Of a DNA stretch of 64,000 bases, positions 9,404-17,482 are shown piece after piece. The position numbers and the translations under genes were made by a program. How positions within the stretch are numbered: the stretch's first letter is position 1; every line of letters starts with the position of its first letter. The DNA is from Lewinellaceae bacterium (GTDB lineage: Bacteria > Bacteroidota > Bacteroidia > Chitinophagales > Saprospiraceae), in assembly GCA_020636355.1 (NCBI GenBank), contig JACJYB010000012.1, forward strand, positions 1-64,000, in the 5' to 3' direction. The notes beneath the pieces were generated by a model, which ran no database searches, was not told the origin of the DNA, and saw only the letters and a list, made by a program, of their open reading frames with translations.

Positions 9404-9880
9404 TTATTCTTCTTCTTCAGCTACAGCTGCAACCGGTGCCTTTTCAGGAGCTTTGGAAGGCTGTACTGGCTCTTCCGGCTTTGCGGCAACAGGTGCTGCT
9501 GTCTGACCAAATGACTTCTCCGATTTCTTCTCAGCCTTATCGCGTTTTTTGATGAGGCCATTCCGTTTGTCTTCGTTGTATTTGATACCGTATTTATCCA
9601 GCGCAGTGGTCAGGAATCGCATGATGCGTTCATCCCGACGCAAAGCCAGTTCCAGACGGCCAATAATGGTTCCGGAATCGGACTGGAATTCAATACAGTA
9701 ATAAATACCCGAATTACGCTTTTTGATTGGATAGGCCAACTGACGCAAGCCCATCTCGTCTACGTGTACGATTTGGCAACCTTCTGTTTTCAGAAGATCC
9801 ACGTAGTTTTCCGATGTCTGTTTGATCTCTGTATCAGACAGTACCGGATCGACAATAAAGGTAACTTCGTACTGATTCAT
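9404..9880 (-). CDS. rpsF: 30S ribosomal protein S6
   Basis: 158 residues. The first 100 are the S6 ferredoxin-like fold ('MNQYEVTFIVDP' start, 'LRQLAYPIKKRNSGIYY', 'ELALRRDERIMRFLTTA'). The remaining 50 or so form an Ala/Pro/Glu/Lys-rich tail that ends in four Glu; such tails occur in many bacterial S6 proteins and can be polyglutamylated in E. coli, but that is not evidence for it here. S6 binds S18. It is the first gene of the operon and has a well-formed promoter upstream. Confidence 0.98.
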   Translation of the reverse strand: MNQYEVTFIVDPVLSDTEIKQTSENYVDLLKTEGCQIVHVDEMGLRQLAYPIKKRNSGIYYCIEFQSDSGTIIGRLELALRRDERIMRFLTTALDKYGIKYNEDKRNGLIKKRDKAEKKSEKSFGQTAAPVAAKPEEPVQPSKAPEKAPVAAVAEEEE

Positions 9881-9914
9881 TAAAGATTTTATTTTACTTA
9901 ATCAAAATGGACCG

Positions 9915-9946
9915 CAAAGATAGACCTTTTCAATGGTTTATACAAA
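9915..9946 (-). promoter_or_regulatory. Bacteroidota-type promoter of rpsF operon
   Basis: On the minus strand, TTTG (9946-9943) and TATCTTTG (9922-9915) are separated by 20 bases. This fits the -33 TTTG and -7 TAnnTTTG consensus of Bacteroidota at all fixed positions. The likely start of transcription is about 20-30 bases upstream of the rpsF ATG. Confidence 0.8.
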
Positions 9947-10126
9947 GGTTTTTTAATTGAATATCAATAGACTGCGCTATCCGCGAAGCCGCACTTCACC
10001 CCTTAACAAGTTTTGCATTCCGGACCGGACTAAAATATTGCCCAGTTAAAAATCATCTAGTATCATTACAATCCGTACCTGGATCGGTCAAAACCTTTCC
10101 ACTGGGAACCAACACGATTTATTACT

Positions 10127-12043
10127 ATGCTGCAAAAGCCCTTATACCTTACAATTTGTTTGCCGCTGGTTTTCCTGTTGTGCTTTTTACCCTGGACCTC
10201 GCAGGCCCAGATAACGCAGGCGGAAGACAAAGCGGAAGTTGCCAAGTGGTTATCCTATGCCGAGCGTAATATTTCCTATCAGGATGACTCCGCATTGTAT
10301 TATCTCAACAGGGTCCAATCTTATCTGGTTCAGCACCCGGACTCCGTGTTGATGCATCAATTGGACTACAAAAAATCCAGGACCTACCTTAGCCAGGGAC
10401 AAGCGACGGAGGCATTGCAGGCTCTCTACGCAGCAGTAGATCTACTCAAAACCCTCCGGGACACCGCTACATTAGCCCTCTATACCAAACAAGAAGCCAA
10501 GAACCTCTTTTACCTGCAGGATTATACCAGAGCTTTTCAGCTTACGCTTCGCAGCGACAGCCTTTATCTGCAACTGGATACACCATTCTACAACTGGGAA
10601 AATGCCAAGATCCGGGCAGACATTTACCGCGTACATCAACAATACGACGAAGCGGAAACAGAATTGAATGAAGCACAGCGGAGAGCCAGCCTCTTCGATA
10701 ACCGGATGAACGTGGGTTTTATCCTGTGGCATAAGGTTCAGCTCGCAACCATCACGAATAATCCGGAACAGCAAGCGAAGGCGATCGAGGAATACCTGGA
10801 ATTCGTTGGTACGGATGAAATACTTGAACGGGTAAAACCATTCCATATGGGCTACCTGTTTGATGGAGATTCTCCCTACCAGACCATCCAGCGCATCGAA
10901 CGAATCCTCCCCTACTATGAGCGCAAGCAAAACTACCCAGCAATGCTGATTATGCTGGAAAATCTGGCTGACCTCTACCAGGAGACCCATCAGTATGCAC
11001 ATGCAGCAAAATCAGCCAAAAAAGCCCTTGACCTCACGGCTAGCTTCTACCAAACAAAGTCCGATTTTCTGGGACAACTTTACGAAATCTATAAAGCAGC
11101 CGGGCAACCAACCCAGGCACTTTATTATCTGGAGCAGTGGAAAAAGCTGGACGACAGCATACTTCAGGTCCAGAACCGCTCACAAATTCAGGAACTCCAG
11201 GTCCGCTATCAGACGGCTCAGAAAGAACAAGAAATCTACCAACTGGTGACCCAAAACCAAATTAAGGATCTCACCATTGCCAAAGCAAAACGAAACGACT
11301 GGATTTTGGGTATTGGATTAGTCAGTGCTGTCCTATTGATCACTCTGTTATACGGCATAAACCGGTACCGTCGGCAAACCGCCACAACGCTGGCCGCCAC
11401 CAATGCTGAACTGGCTAATTCACTCCAGGAAAGGGAACTCTTGCTGAAAGAAATTCATCACCGGGTAAAAAACAACCTCCAGGTCATTTCCAGTTTACTC
11501 TACCTCCAGTCCCAACACACCTCGGATTCCCTGGCGATCCAGGCGTTGAATGAGGGGAGGAACCGGGTACAGTCCATGGGACTTATTCACCAAAACTTAT
11601 ATCAGGACGGCCATCTGACCGGCGTCAATATTAAAACGTACATTGAAAAACTCATTTCCAGTTTAATGGATTCTTACCAGATCAAGCCGAAACGGATAAG
11701 TTGGTCTACAGACCTGCCTGACAAAACCGTGAAGATTGATACCATGATCCCGTTAGCCTTGATTATCAATGAGTTGATCAGCAATGCCATCAAACATGGA
11801 TTCCCCGGTGAACGATCCGGCCGAATTGACATCCGACTCGTGGAAAACCATCACCAGGGATGGAGGCTTGAGGTGCAGGACAATGGAGCGGGAATACCAG
11901 CTCATTTTGACCCAGCCACTTCTGAAGGTCTTGGACTGGAACTGGTTAAAATGTTCAGCAAACGCTTAGGCGCCCGCTTAACTTACCACCAGAACGAAGG
12001 AACTTTATTTACATTGTTATTGCCAAATCTGGATCTGCTATGA
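10127..12043 (+). CDS. Sensor histidine kinase with periplasmic TPR domain (HisKA_2 type)
   Basis: 638 residues. A signal peptide (residues 1-27, 'FLLCFLPWTSQAQ') leads a helical TPR-like region of roughly 330 residues. A coiled coil near 345-380 and one membrane helix (about 390-410, 'WILGIGLVSAVLLITLLYG') follow. The kinase core starts with the phospho-acceptor motif 'EIHHRVKNNLQ' (His444/445), typical of HisKA_2 kinases, and has an ATPase domain with N-box 'NELISNAIKHGF', 'DNGAGIP' and 'EGLGLELVKM'. The stop overlaps the ATG of the regulator gene by four bases (ATGA), so the pair is translationally coupled. The signal sensed is unknown; TPR sensors of this kind are common in Bacteroidota. 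Confidence 0.92.
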   Translation: MLQKPLYLTICLPLVFLLCFLPWTSQAQITQAEDKAEVAKWLSYAERNISYQDDSALYYLNRVQSYLVQHPDSVLMHQLDYKKSRTYLSQGQATEALQALYAAVDLLKTLRDTATLALYTKQEAKNLFYLQDYTRAFQLTLRSDSLYLQLDTPFYNWENAKIRADIYRVHQQYDEAETELNEAQRRASLFDNRMNVGFILWHKVQLATITNNPEQQAKAIEEYLEFVGTDEILERVKPFHMGYLFDGDSPYQTIQRIERILPYYERKQNYPAMLIMLENLADLYQETHQYAHAAKSAKKALDLTASFYQTKSDFLGQLYEIYKAAGQPTQALYYLEQWKKLDDSILQVQNRSQIQELQVRYQTAQKEQEIYQLVTQNQIKDLTIAKAKRNDWILGIGLVSAVLLITLLYGINRYRRQTATTLAATNAELANSLQERELLLKEIHHRVKNNLQVISSLLYLQSQHTSDSLAIQALNEGRNRVQSMGLIHQNLYQDGHLTGVNIKTYIEKLISSLMDSYQIKPKRISWSTDLPDKTVKIDTMIPLALIINELISNAIKHGFPGERSGRIDIRLVENHHQGWRLEVQDNGAGIPAHFDPATSEGLGLELVKMFSKRLGARLTYHQNEGTLFTLLLPNLDLL

Positions 12044-12645
12044 GTTTACGAGTACTTATTGTAGAAGATGACCCATTAATTGCGGCCACTATCCAACGCT
12101 ATCTGAAATCATCCGGATATGTCGTGTGTGGCATCGCGTATGAAGAGGAAGAAGCCCTGCAAGCATTCGAAACCTGCCAGCCGGAAATCATTCTCCTGGA
12201 TATACATCTGGGGAAGGGTCAGGAAGGTATTTCACTGGGCCGGCATATCCACAAGCACCTGAACCTACCTTTCATTTATTTAACTGCCTTTGCCGATCGA
12301 GGCACACTGGAAAAAGCAAAAGCTACCGCCCCGGCCGGATACGTGGTCAAACCATTCACTGAGAAAGATATCTACGCTGCCCTGGAAATTGCTTTTGCCA
12401 ACCATCAGCGCAATGCACCCAATGAGGAAATCCCGGCTCTGAATACCTGGGAAAAAGAATTGCAGTCCTTACTAAGTGAACGGGAAATCGAGATCGTAAA
12501 ATTAATTCGGGACGGCTATGCCAATCAAGCCATTGCCGATCACCTGTTTATCTCCATCAATACCGTAAAAACACACCTCAACCACATCTACCAAAAACTG
12601 GAAGTAGGATCCCGTACGGGTTTATTGGCCAAAATTCGCCAATAA
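12040..12645 (+). CDS. Response regulator, LuxR/NarL family
   Basis: 201 residues. The receiver domain has the acidic pair 'VEDDP' (residues 8-12), the phospho-acceptor Asp in 'ILLDIHLG', the conserved Thr in 'IYLTAFAD' and the Lys in 'YVVKPF'. The last 60 residues are a LuxR-type helix-turn-helix ('LLSEREIEIVKLIRDGYANQAIADHL' region, 'SINTVKTHLNHIYQKL'). It forms a two-component system with the kinase just upstream, with which it shares an ATGA overlap. Its targets cannot be read from the sequence. Confidence 0.95.
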   Translation: MSLRVLIVEDDPLIAATIQRYLKSSGYVVCGIAYEEEEALQAFETCQPEIILLDIHLGKGQEGISLGRHIHKHLNLPFIYLTAFADRGTLEKAKATAPAGYVVKPFTEKDIYAALEIAFANHQRNAPNEEIPALNTWEKELQSLLSEREIEIVKLIRDGYANQAIADHLFISINTVKTHLNHIYQKLEVGSRTGLLAKIRQ

Positions 12646-13008
12646 ACTTTAGAAACTTACCACTCTGACCTTCTTCAATCCAGACAGTACCATGAAAGTC
12701 ATACAACCTTCGTCGGTAAAACCATTTTATTAATCGCTCACAGAATCTCACCAGGCGGCTTTTATCTGGGAAATAACCGGGACACAATCGTGGGATTTGG
12801 ATTCAGTCCAATGGCTCCCCAGGCTATGGCCCTGGATTCCAGGGAGCATGCATTATTTTGGACGGATATTGGTACCAATCAGATTTTTAGGTCAGCGCTC
12901 GTTGAAAAGGCCTCTTACTCGGTGACCATGGCAGAGAATCTCCTTGGTATCGACAGAATCATCCAATCATCGCTGGTATACCTTTCGATTTACAATAGTC
13001 CTGATTAA
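12646..13008 (+). pseudogene. Possible remnant of a YWTD-type beta-propeller gene
   Basis: There is no complete gene in this stretch, but an open frame that follows the regulator's stop codon in phase runs to 13008. Its part at 12826-12912 reads 'MALDSREHALFWTDIGTNQI' and on to 'FRSALVE', which closely resembles one blade of an LDL-receptor type YWTD propeller ('ALD....LYWTD.GTN.I.RA.L'). No start or other blades are visible nearby. The most likely reading is a decayed fragment of a secreted propeller gene. A new C-terminal extension of the regulator through stop readthrough is possible but unsupported. Confidence 0.4.
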
Positions 13009-13028
13009 ATTCACTCCAAATTCAAATC

Positions 13029-14981
13029 ATGAAATACAGGATGCTAATCGGATTATTGCTGCTCGGGTTGAACGTGTTCTCGCAACCAACAGGCAATATG
13101 CGATTTATCCCCTTCTCCAGCGTCAAGATTAATGATGCTTTCTGGACCCCCAAGCAACAAAAAGTAGCTACCGCCACGATGGCAGCCTGCATTTATCAAA
13201 CAGAGATCAACACGCCCCGCATTCGAAATTTTGAAAAGGTGGCACGTCATCAGGGTGAAAAACACGAAGGAATCTATTATGACGACAGTGACGTCTATAA
13301 AGCGCTTGAAGCCATGTCCTATGCCATCAGCAACACCCATGACGCCATGCTTGAGGCTACTGCAGATCGATGGATTGACATCATCGCCGCCGCCCAGGAA
13401 CCGGACGGATACCTGGATACCTATTATTCGCTCACCGGTCTGGATCAACGGTGGACCGATATGGAAAAACATGAAGCGTATTGTGCCGGACATTTGATGG
13501 AGGCTGCCGTTGCCTATTATCAGGCTACCGGCAAGCGGAAGTTACTCGATGTAGCCATCAGACTGGCGGACCACATTGACCGGACCTTTCGTCAAGCCCA
13601 ACGGCCCTGGGTCACCGGACATGAAGAAATCGAACTCGCCTTGGTAAAGTTAGCCAAAACCACCGGAGAACAGCGGTACATCCAACTGGCCCAATATTTT
13701 CTGGATCAACGCGGACATGGAAATGGGAAAGGCAAGATTTGGGACCAATGGAATGATCCGGCTTATGCGCAGGATGCCATACCTGTTAAAGACCAGAAGG
13801 AGATAACCGGTCATGCGGTTCGTGCGATGTATCTGTATACGGGGGCTGCGGATGTCGGTGCGATGACCGGCGATACAGGTTATCAAAAAGCTATGAATCT
13901 CGTGTGGGAAGATGTAGTTGGGCGCAACCTCTATGTAACCGGAGGGATCGGATCCTCCGGGCGCAATGAAGGATTCGGAGTTGATTACGATCTGCCGAAT
14001 GAAGATGCTTACTGCGAAACATGCGCTAGTGTTGGCATGGTCTTTTGGAACCAGCGTATGACAGCGCTCACCGGCGATGCCCGCTTCATGGATGTACTGG
14101 AACGCAGTCTGTACAATGGTGCACTCGACGGTCTTAGTCTGAGTGGAGATCATTTTTTCTATGGCAATCCACTAGCCTCCCATGGTCAGCACAGCCGGCG
14201 GGAATGGTTCGGCACGGCCTGTTGCCCTTCCAATATTGCCCGGTTGGTATCATCCCTGGGTGATTACATCTATGCAGCAGATGACAACTCCTGGTACATT
14301 CAGCTATTTATTGGCTCCGAAACACAAATAAAGACAGGAACCGTTGAGGTGAAAATCGAACAACAAACGCAATATCCCTGGCATGGCATTTCCCGGATCA
14401 GCATAGAGCCTTCCAGTCCGCTTACGCACTCTTTAAAAATCCGCGTCCCCGGGTGGGCAGCCGGCACGCCGGTTCCGGAAGGATTGTATCATTATTCAAG
14501 GGAGCAGAATGAACAGATTATCATTCAGGTAAATGATGAGGTAGTTCCATATACCATCGATAAGGGATATGCGACCATTTCCCGCACCTGGCATACGGGA
14601 GATACTGTGCAAATAGAATTACCCATGCAGGTTAACGAATTGGAAAGCCGGGCAGAAGTGACCGCAGATCGTGACCGGTTCGTACTACAACGCGGTCCAC
14701 TGATTTATTGCGTCGAAGGGGTCGATAATCCCGGTAAAGCCTGGAGTTTCTGGGCGCCTGAAGGCACCCAATACCGCGTCTTCCCTTATAGCGTAGCCGG
14801 TGAGCCTGTACAGGCCATAAGGGTCCAGGCTCGCGGTCTATCTCCCGCAAACCGCGGGGCCAGCGTCGACGTTGTACCCAGAACTCTGACGGCCATACCT
14901 TATTACAGCTGGGCCAATCGCGGAAATTCAGACATGCAGGTATGGCTTCCCCGGAGAATCCGTGAGGTGGAAATCCGGTGA
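13029..14981 (+). CDS. Beta-L-arabinofuranosidase-like glycoside hydrolase, GH127
   Basis: 650 residues with a signal peptide (1-18, 'LIGLLLLGLNVFSQ'). The (alpha/alpha)6 barrel carries the GH127 (DUF1680) hallmarks: 'YYDDSDVYKALEAMSY', 'CAGHLMEAAVAYY', 'EDAYCETCASVG' and 'ACCPSNIARL'. In the characterised HypBA1 enzyme a Cys in the CC pair is the nucleophile and a Glu with Cys residues binds zinc; the matching 'YCETC' and 'ACC' residues are present here, so activity is expected. A C-terminal beta-sandwich completes the protein. The substrate is probably an arabinose-containing plant or algal glycan. It stands alone, with no SusC/SusD pair nearby. Confidence 0.93.
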   Translation: MKYRMLIGLLLLGLNVFSQPTGNMRFIPFSSVKINDAFWTPKQQKVATATMAACIYQTEINTPRIRNFEKVARHQGEKHEGIYYDDSDVYKALEAMSYAISNTHDAMLEATADRWIDIIAAAQEPDGYLDTYYSLTGLDQRWTDMEKHEAYCAGHLMEAAVAYYQATGKRKLLDVAIRLADHIDRTFRQAQRPWVTGHEEIELALVKLAKTTGEQRYIQLAQYFLDQRGHGNGKGKIWDQWNDPAYAQDAIPVKDQKEITGHAVRAMYLYTGAADVGAMTGDTGYQKAMNLVWEDVVGRNLYVTGGIGSSGRNEGFGVDYDLPNEDAYCETCASVGMVFWNQRMTALTGDARFMDVLERSLYNGALDGLSLSGDHFFYGNPLASHGQHSRREWFGTACCPSNIARLVSSLGDYIYAADDNSWYIQLFIGSETQIKTGTVEVKIEQQTQYPWHGISRISIEPSSPLTHSLKIRVPGWAAGTPVPEGLYHYSREQNEQIIIQVNDEVVPYTIDKGYATISRTWHTGDTVQIELPMQVNELESRAEVTADRDRFVLQRGPLIYCVEGVDNPGKAWSFWAPEGTQYRVFPYSVAGEPVQAIRVQARGLSPANRGASVDVVPRTLTAIPYYSWANRGNSDMQVWLPRRIREVEIR

Positions 14982-14993
14982 GGTGGCTATTGG

Positions 14994-15690
14994 GGGCCAC
15001 GGATTAACACGAATTCATTTCGAAGTCTTAGTGTACCTCAGTGCCCTCCGTGTCTTAGTGGTAAAATGCTTTTCGCTTTACGCTGTTCGCTATTCGCACG
15101 AAAACACCTAAACACGGAAACACGTCAACACATTAACTCAAGTCTTAGTGTACCTCAGTGCCCTCCCTGTCTTAGTGGTAAAAATGCTTTACGCTTTACG
15201 CTGTTCGCTATTCGTACGAAAACACCTAAACAAGTCAACACATTAACTCAAGTCTTAGTGTACCTCAGTGCCCTCCCTGTCTTAGTGGTAAAAATGCTTT
15301 ACGCTTTACGCTGTTCGCTGTTCGCAAGAAAACACCTAAATACGGAAACACGTCAACAGTGATCTCTCCGTGCGCCTCTTTCAGTTGGCTTAGTCGAGAT
15401 GACAATTGGTGAAAAAGCTGTTCGTTGTTTGATGCAGGCTCTACCCAGGTAACGAAAACACGTCAAAACCTTAACTCAAGTCTTAGTGTACCTTGGTGCC
15501 CTCGTGTCTTAGTGGTAAAATGCTTTTCGCTTTACGCTGTTCGCTGTACGCACGAAAACACCGAAACACGAGAACACGTCAAAACCTTAACTCAAGTCTT
15601 AGTGTACCTCAGTGCCCTCCGTGTCTTAGTGGTAAAATGCTTTTCGCTTTACGCTGTTCGCTATTTACACGAAAACACGTCATTACTATA
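14994..15690 (+). repeat. Array of five intergenic repeat units, cluster A
   Basis: No gene lies in this 780-base gap. It holds about five copies of a 110-120 base unit (near 15019, 15140, 15250, 15478 and 15595), each running 'AGTCTTAGTGTACCTCAGTG' then a variant of 'CTTAGTGGTAAAATGCTTTT', then 'CGCTTTACGCTGTTCGCTAT' and a tail like 'ACGAAAACAC..AAACACG'. A spacer without the unit (15370-15470) separates copies 3 and 4. Similar units occur in reverse at 50850-51005 and 51116-51207. Long frames through the units (repeating 'ALRCSLFARKH') are artefacts. Confidence 0.9.
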
Positions 15691-15760
15691 CCTGGGTCTA
15701 GGTGATTCACTTGAGGCACAGCCTATTTTTGGTTGTATCTGTAAACAAAAACGAATCATC

Positions 15761-16954
15761 ATGCACTCCTACAAATTAAGTTATGTCCTCTTTACCTTCT
15801 TCCTGGTCCACACGACAATATGGGCTCAGGAGTACTACGAAGAGCCAAATTACGCCGAAGAAGCATTTAACCTTTCTGAAGATGTACGGAGAAACGCGGA
15901 GTTTTACATTCCTTCAGCGCCGGCATTTTACCTGATGGGTGTAACACCGGATCAAGTCGGCCGACCTGGATCAGTACAGGATTTTAAAGTAGACTGGCGG
16001 GTAAAAAATTATGTCCTGGCACCCGATCTTGCCATTGAAGCACAACCATTCTGGGCATTCTATTACGACCGCAAAGGTTTGGATGCTTATCGGGAAGCGA
16101 GTCCGTTCATGAAGACCCTATCCACACTTAGCCTTTCTCTGGGCACAGCAAAAATGGATGGATTAAATCACCTTTCCTATGCGGCTAAAATCAGCCTGTT
16201 TCGTGAGCACGATCCGGTAGATGACCCGGTACTATTGGATTCCATGGCCCGCACTTTGAAAGAGATGGAATGGCCTTACCGGCAGATGATAGACAGCCTG
16301 CAATCCATGATCGACACCCTTAGCGATCGGCAATGGAAGCTCGAGTTGAAAGAGCAGGTATTCAATCTTAAGTCAGAGGTCAAGAACATGCACCACGCGC
16401 AGAAACAAAGGCTAATTGAGATGGAAGCGGCCTATCTATTCAACCATTGGAACAGCAGCGGGCTGGATCTGGCTGTAGGCAGAGTCTATACTTATAATAA
16501 TGATTTTGATACCCTGAATTTTCAAAAAGCAGGTTTTGGCATTTGGGTTAATGGCGCCTACCGTTTGGGATATCGGGGACTGCTGAGTGGTGTAGCACGA
16601 TTAAAACAAATCGGTGACAACCGGGATGTAATGCTCGGAGGCAGCTATCGTTTTGGAAGTCACAAATTCAATTTTTTCGGTGAATTGGTCTACGAAGCCT
16701 TGGAAAACTATTCCACCAATGGTTTCTCCCCCGAAGAATTGTTTGCGTCCAAATTTGCTCCTGATCTCGATAATGGGTGGTACCAGTACCAGGAAGGCTT
16801 GCAGGCGATCTCCCGCTGGACGCTCACCTGGGGCGGTGACTTCAGACTTAGCAGCGGGATTCTTCTCAATTTCGCCATCCGCACCAAACTGGACGAGAAG
16901 TTCAGGTTCATGAAACTTATCCCCGTAGCAAACGTAACGTGTTTGATGCGGTGA
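15761..16954 (+). CDS. Predicted outer membrane beta-barrel protein
   Basis: 397 residues when the ATG at 15761 is used. The frame is open further upstream through repeat DNA, but this start gives a clean signal peptide ('LSYVLFTFFLVHTTIWAQ', cut near 23). The mature part has alternating hydrophobic strands with aromatic ends ('LNHLSYAAKISLF', 'GLDLAVGRVYTYN', 'GFGIWVNGAYRLGY', 'RDVMLGGSYRFG', 'FNFFGELVYEAL', 'TLTWGGDFRLSSG'), consistent with a porin-like barrel. Residues about 160-220 form a charged helical or coiled-coil insert. The C terminus ends in a plausible last strand. I do not recognise the family; it could be a PorP-like or generic outer membrane protein. Confidence 0.7.
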   Translation: MHSYKLSYVLFTFFLVHTTIWAQEYYEEPNYAEEAFNLSEDVRRNAEFYIPSAPAFYLMGVTPDQVGRPGSVQDFKVDWRVKNYVLAPDLAIEAQPFWAFYYDRKGLDAYREASPFMKTLSTLSLSLGTAKMDGLNHLSYAAKISLFREHDPVDDPVLLDSMARTLKEMEWPYRQMIDSLQSMIDTLSDRQWKLELKEQVFNLKSEVKNMHHAQKQRLIEMEAAYLFNHWNSSGLDLAVGRVYTYNNDFDTLNFQKAGFGIWVNGAYRLGYRGLLSGVARLKQIGDNRDVMLGGSYRFGSHKFNFFGELVYEALENYSTNGFSPEELFASKFAPDLDNGWYQYQEGLQAISRWTLTWGGDFRLSSGILLNFAIRTKLDEKFRFMKLIPVANVTCLMR

Positions 16955-17038
16955 TGATTCTATGTTTACAGAGGTTGGGGTTTGAGCCTTACAAGCATTT
17001 TCAAAACGCTTTTTGCTTCGGACCCCTTCCGTTTAGTA

Positions 17039-17326
17039 CTACTCCCTGTTTTCTCTGCTGTGGACCATCCATAACAGGGCTCCCCCGCAAAAGGCCATGA
17101 TGATCAATGGTGAAGGTGAGCCGCTGATCCCTAAAGAATACCCTAAAATATCTTCGGAAACCAGTCCCAGCAGGCCCAGGAGCCCGATGACTAGAAAAAA
17201 ATAGGCGAGGCCTTTAATCCATTTGGTCTGTTGAGGGGTAAATGAACCGGACATGGTTTTTGTCCAATATACCAATAACCACGGAATTAACAAGTTGGGC
17301 GCCTGCCACCATCCATTACGTTGCAC
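17039..17326 (-). CDS. Small membrane protein of unknown function
   Basis: A short frame with two clear hydrophobic helices ('GLAYFFLVIGLLGLLGLVS' and 'PSPLIIMAFCGGALLWMV'). The longest frame starts with GTG at 17326 (95 residues), but the ATG at 17254 ('MSGSFTPQQTKWIKG', 71 residues) gives a simpler N terminus and may be the true start. It sits alone on the minus strand between two plus-strand genes. No family is recognised. Confidence 0.55.
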   Translation of the reverse strand: MQRNGWWQAPNLLIPWLLVYWTKTMSGSFTPQQTKWIKGLAYFFLVIGLLGLLGLVSEDILGYSLGISGSPSPLIIMAFCGGALLWMVHSRENRE

Positions 17327-17482
17327 CGGATGAACGGAGGCCGTTATTATCTTCCGACAAGAGGGTTCACAACCTGATCCTTTCAGTTAAATAGCCTTTA
17401 ATTTTAAGGTCTCGTTAAAATCTAATTTTGCTAGCTATCCGTTTGACAATTTCTTAATTTGCGCACCTCAAATAAGTCAACC

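Noticed and set aside
12040..13008. Regulator extended through readthrough to 13008
   Set aside because: The LuxR domain ends naturally at 'LLAKIRQ', and nothing supports stop suppression; treated as a remnant.
14994..15690. CRISPR array
   Set aside because: Spacing between repeats is short or absent, units are 110-120 bases, no cas gene is nearby, and the units are part of a dispersed family.
15066..15705. Plus-strand frames through the repeat array (repeating 'ALRCSLFARKH')
   Set aside because: They are open only because the unit length keeps phase by chance; no signal, no family, and the real gene starts at 15761.
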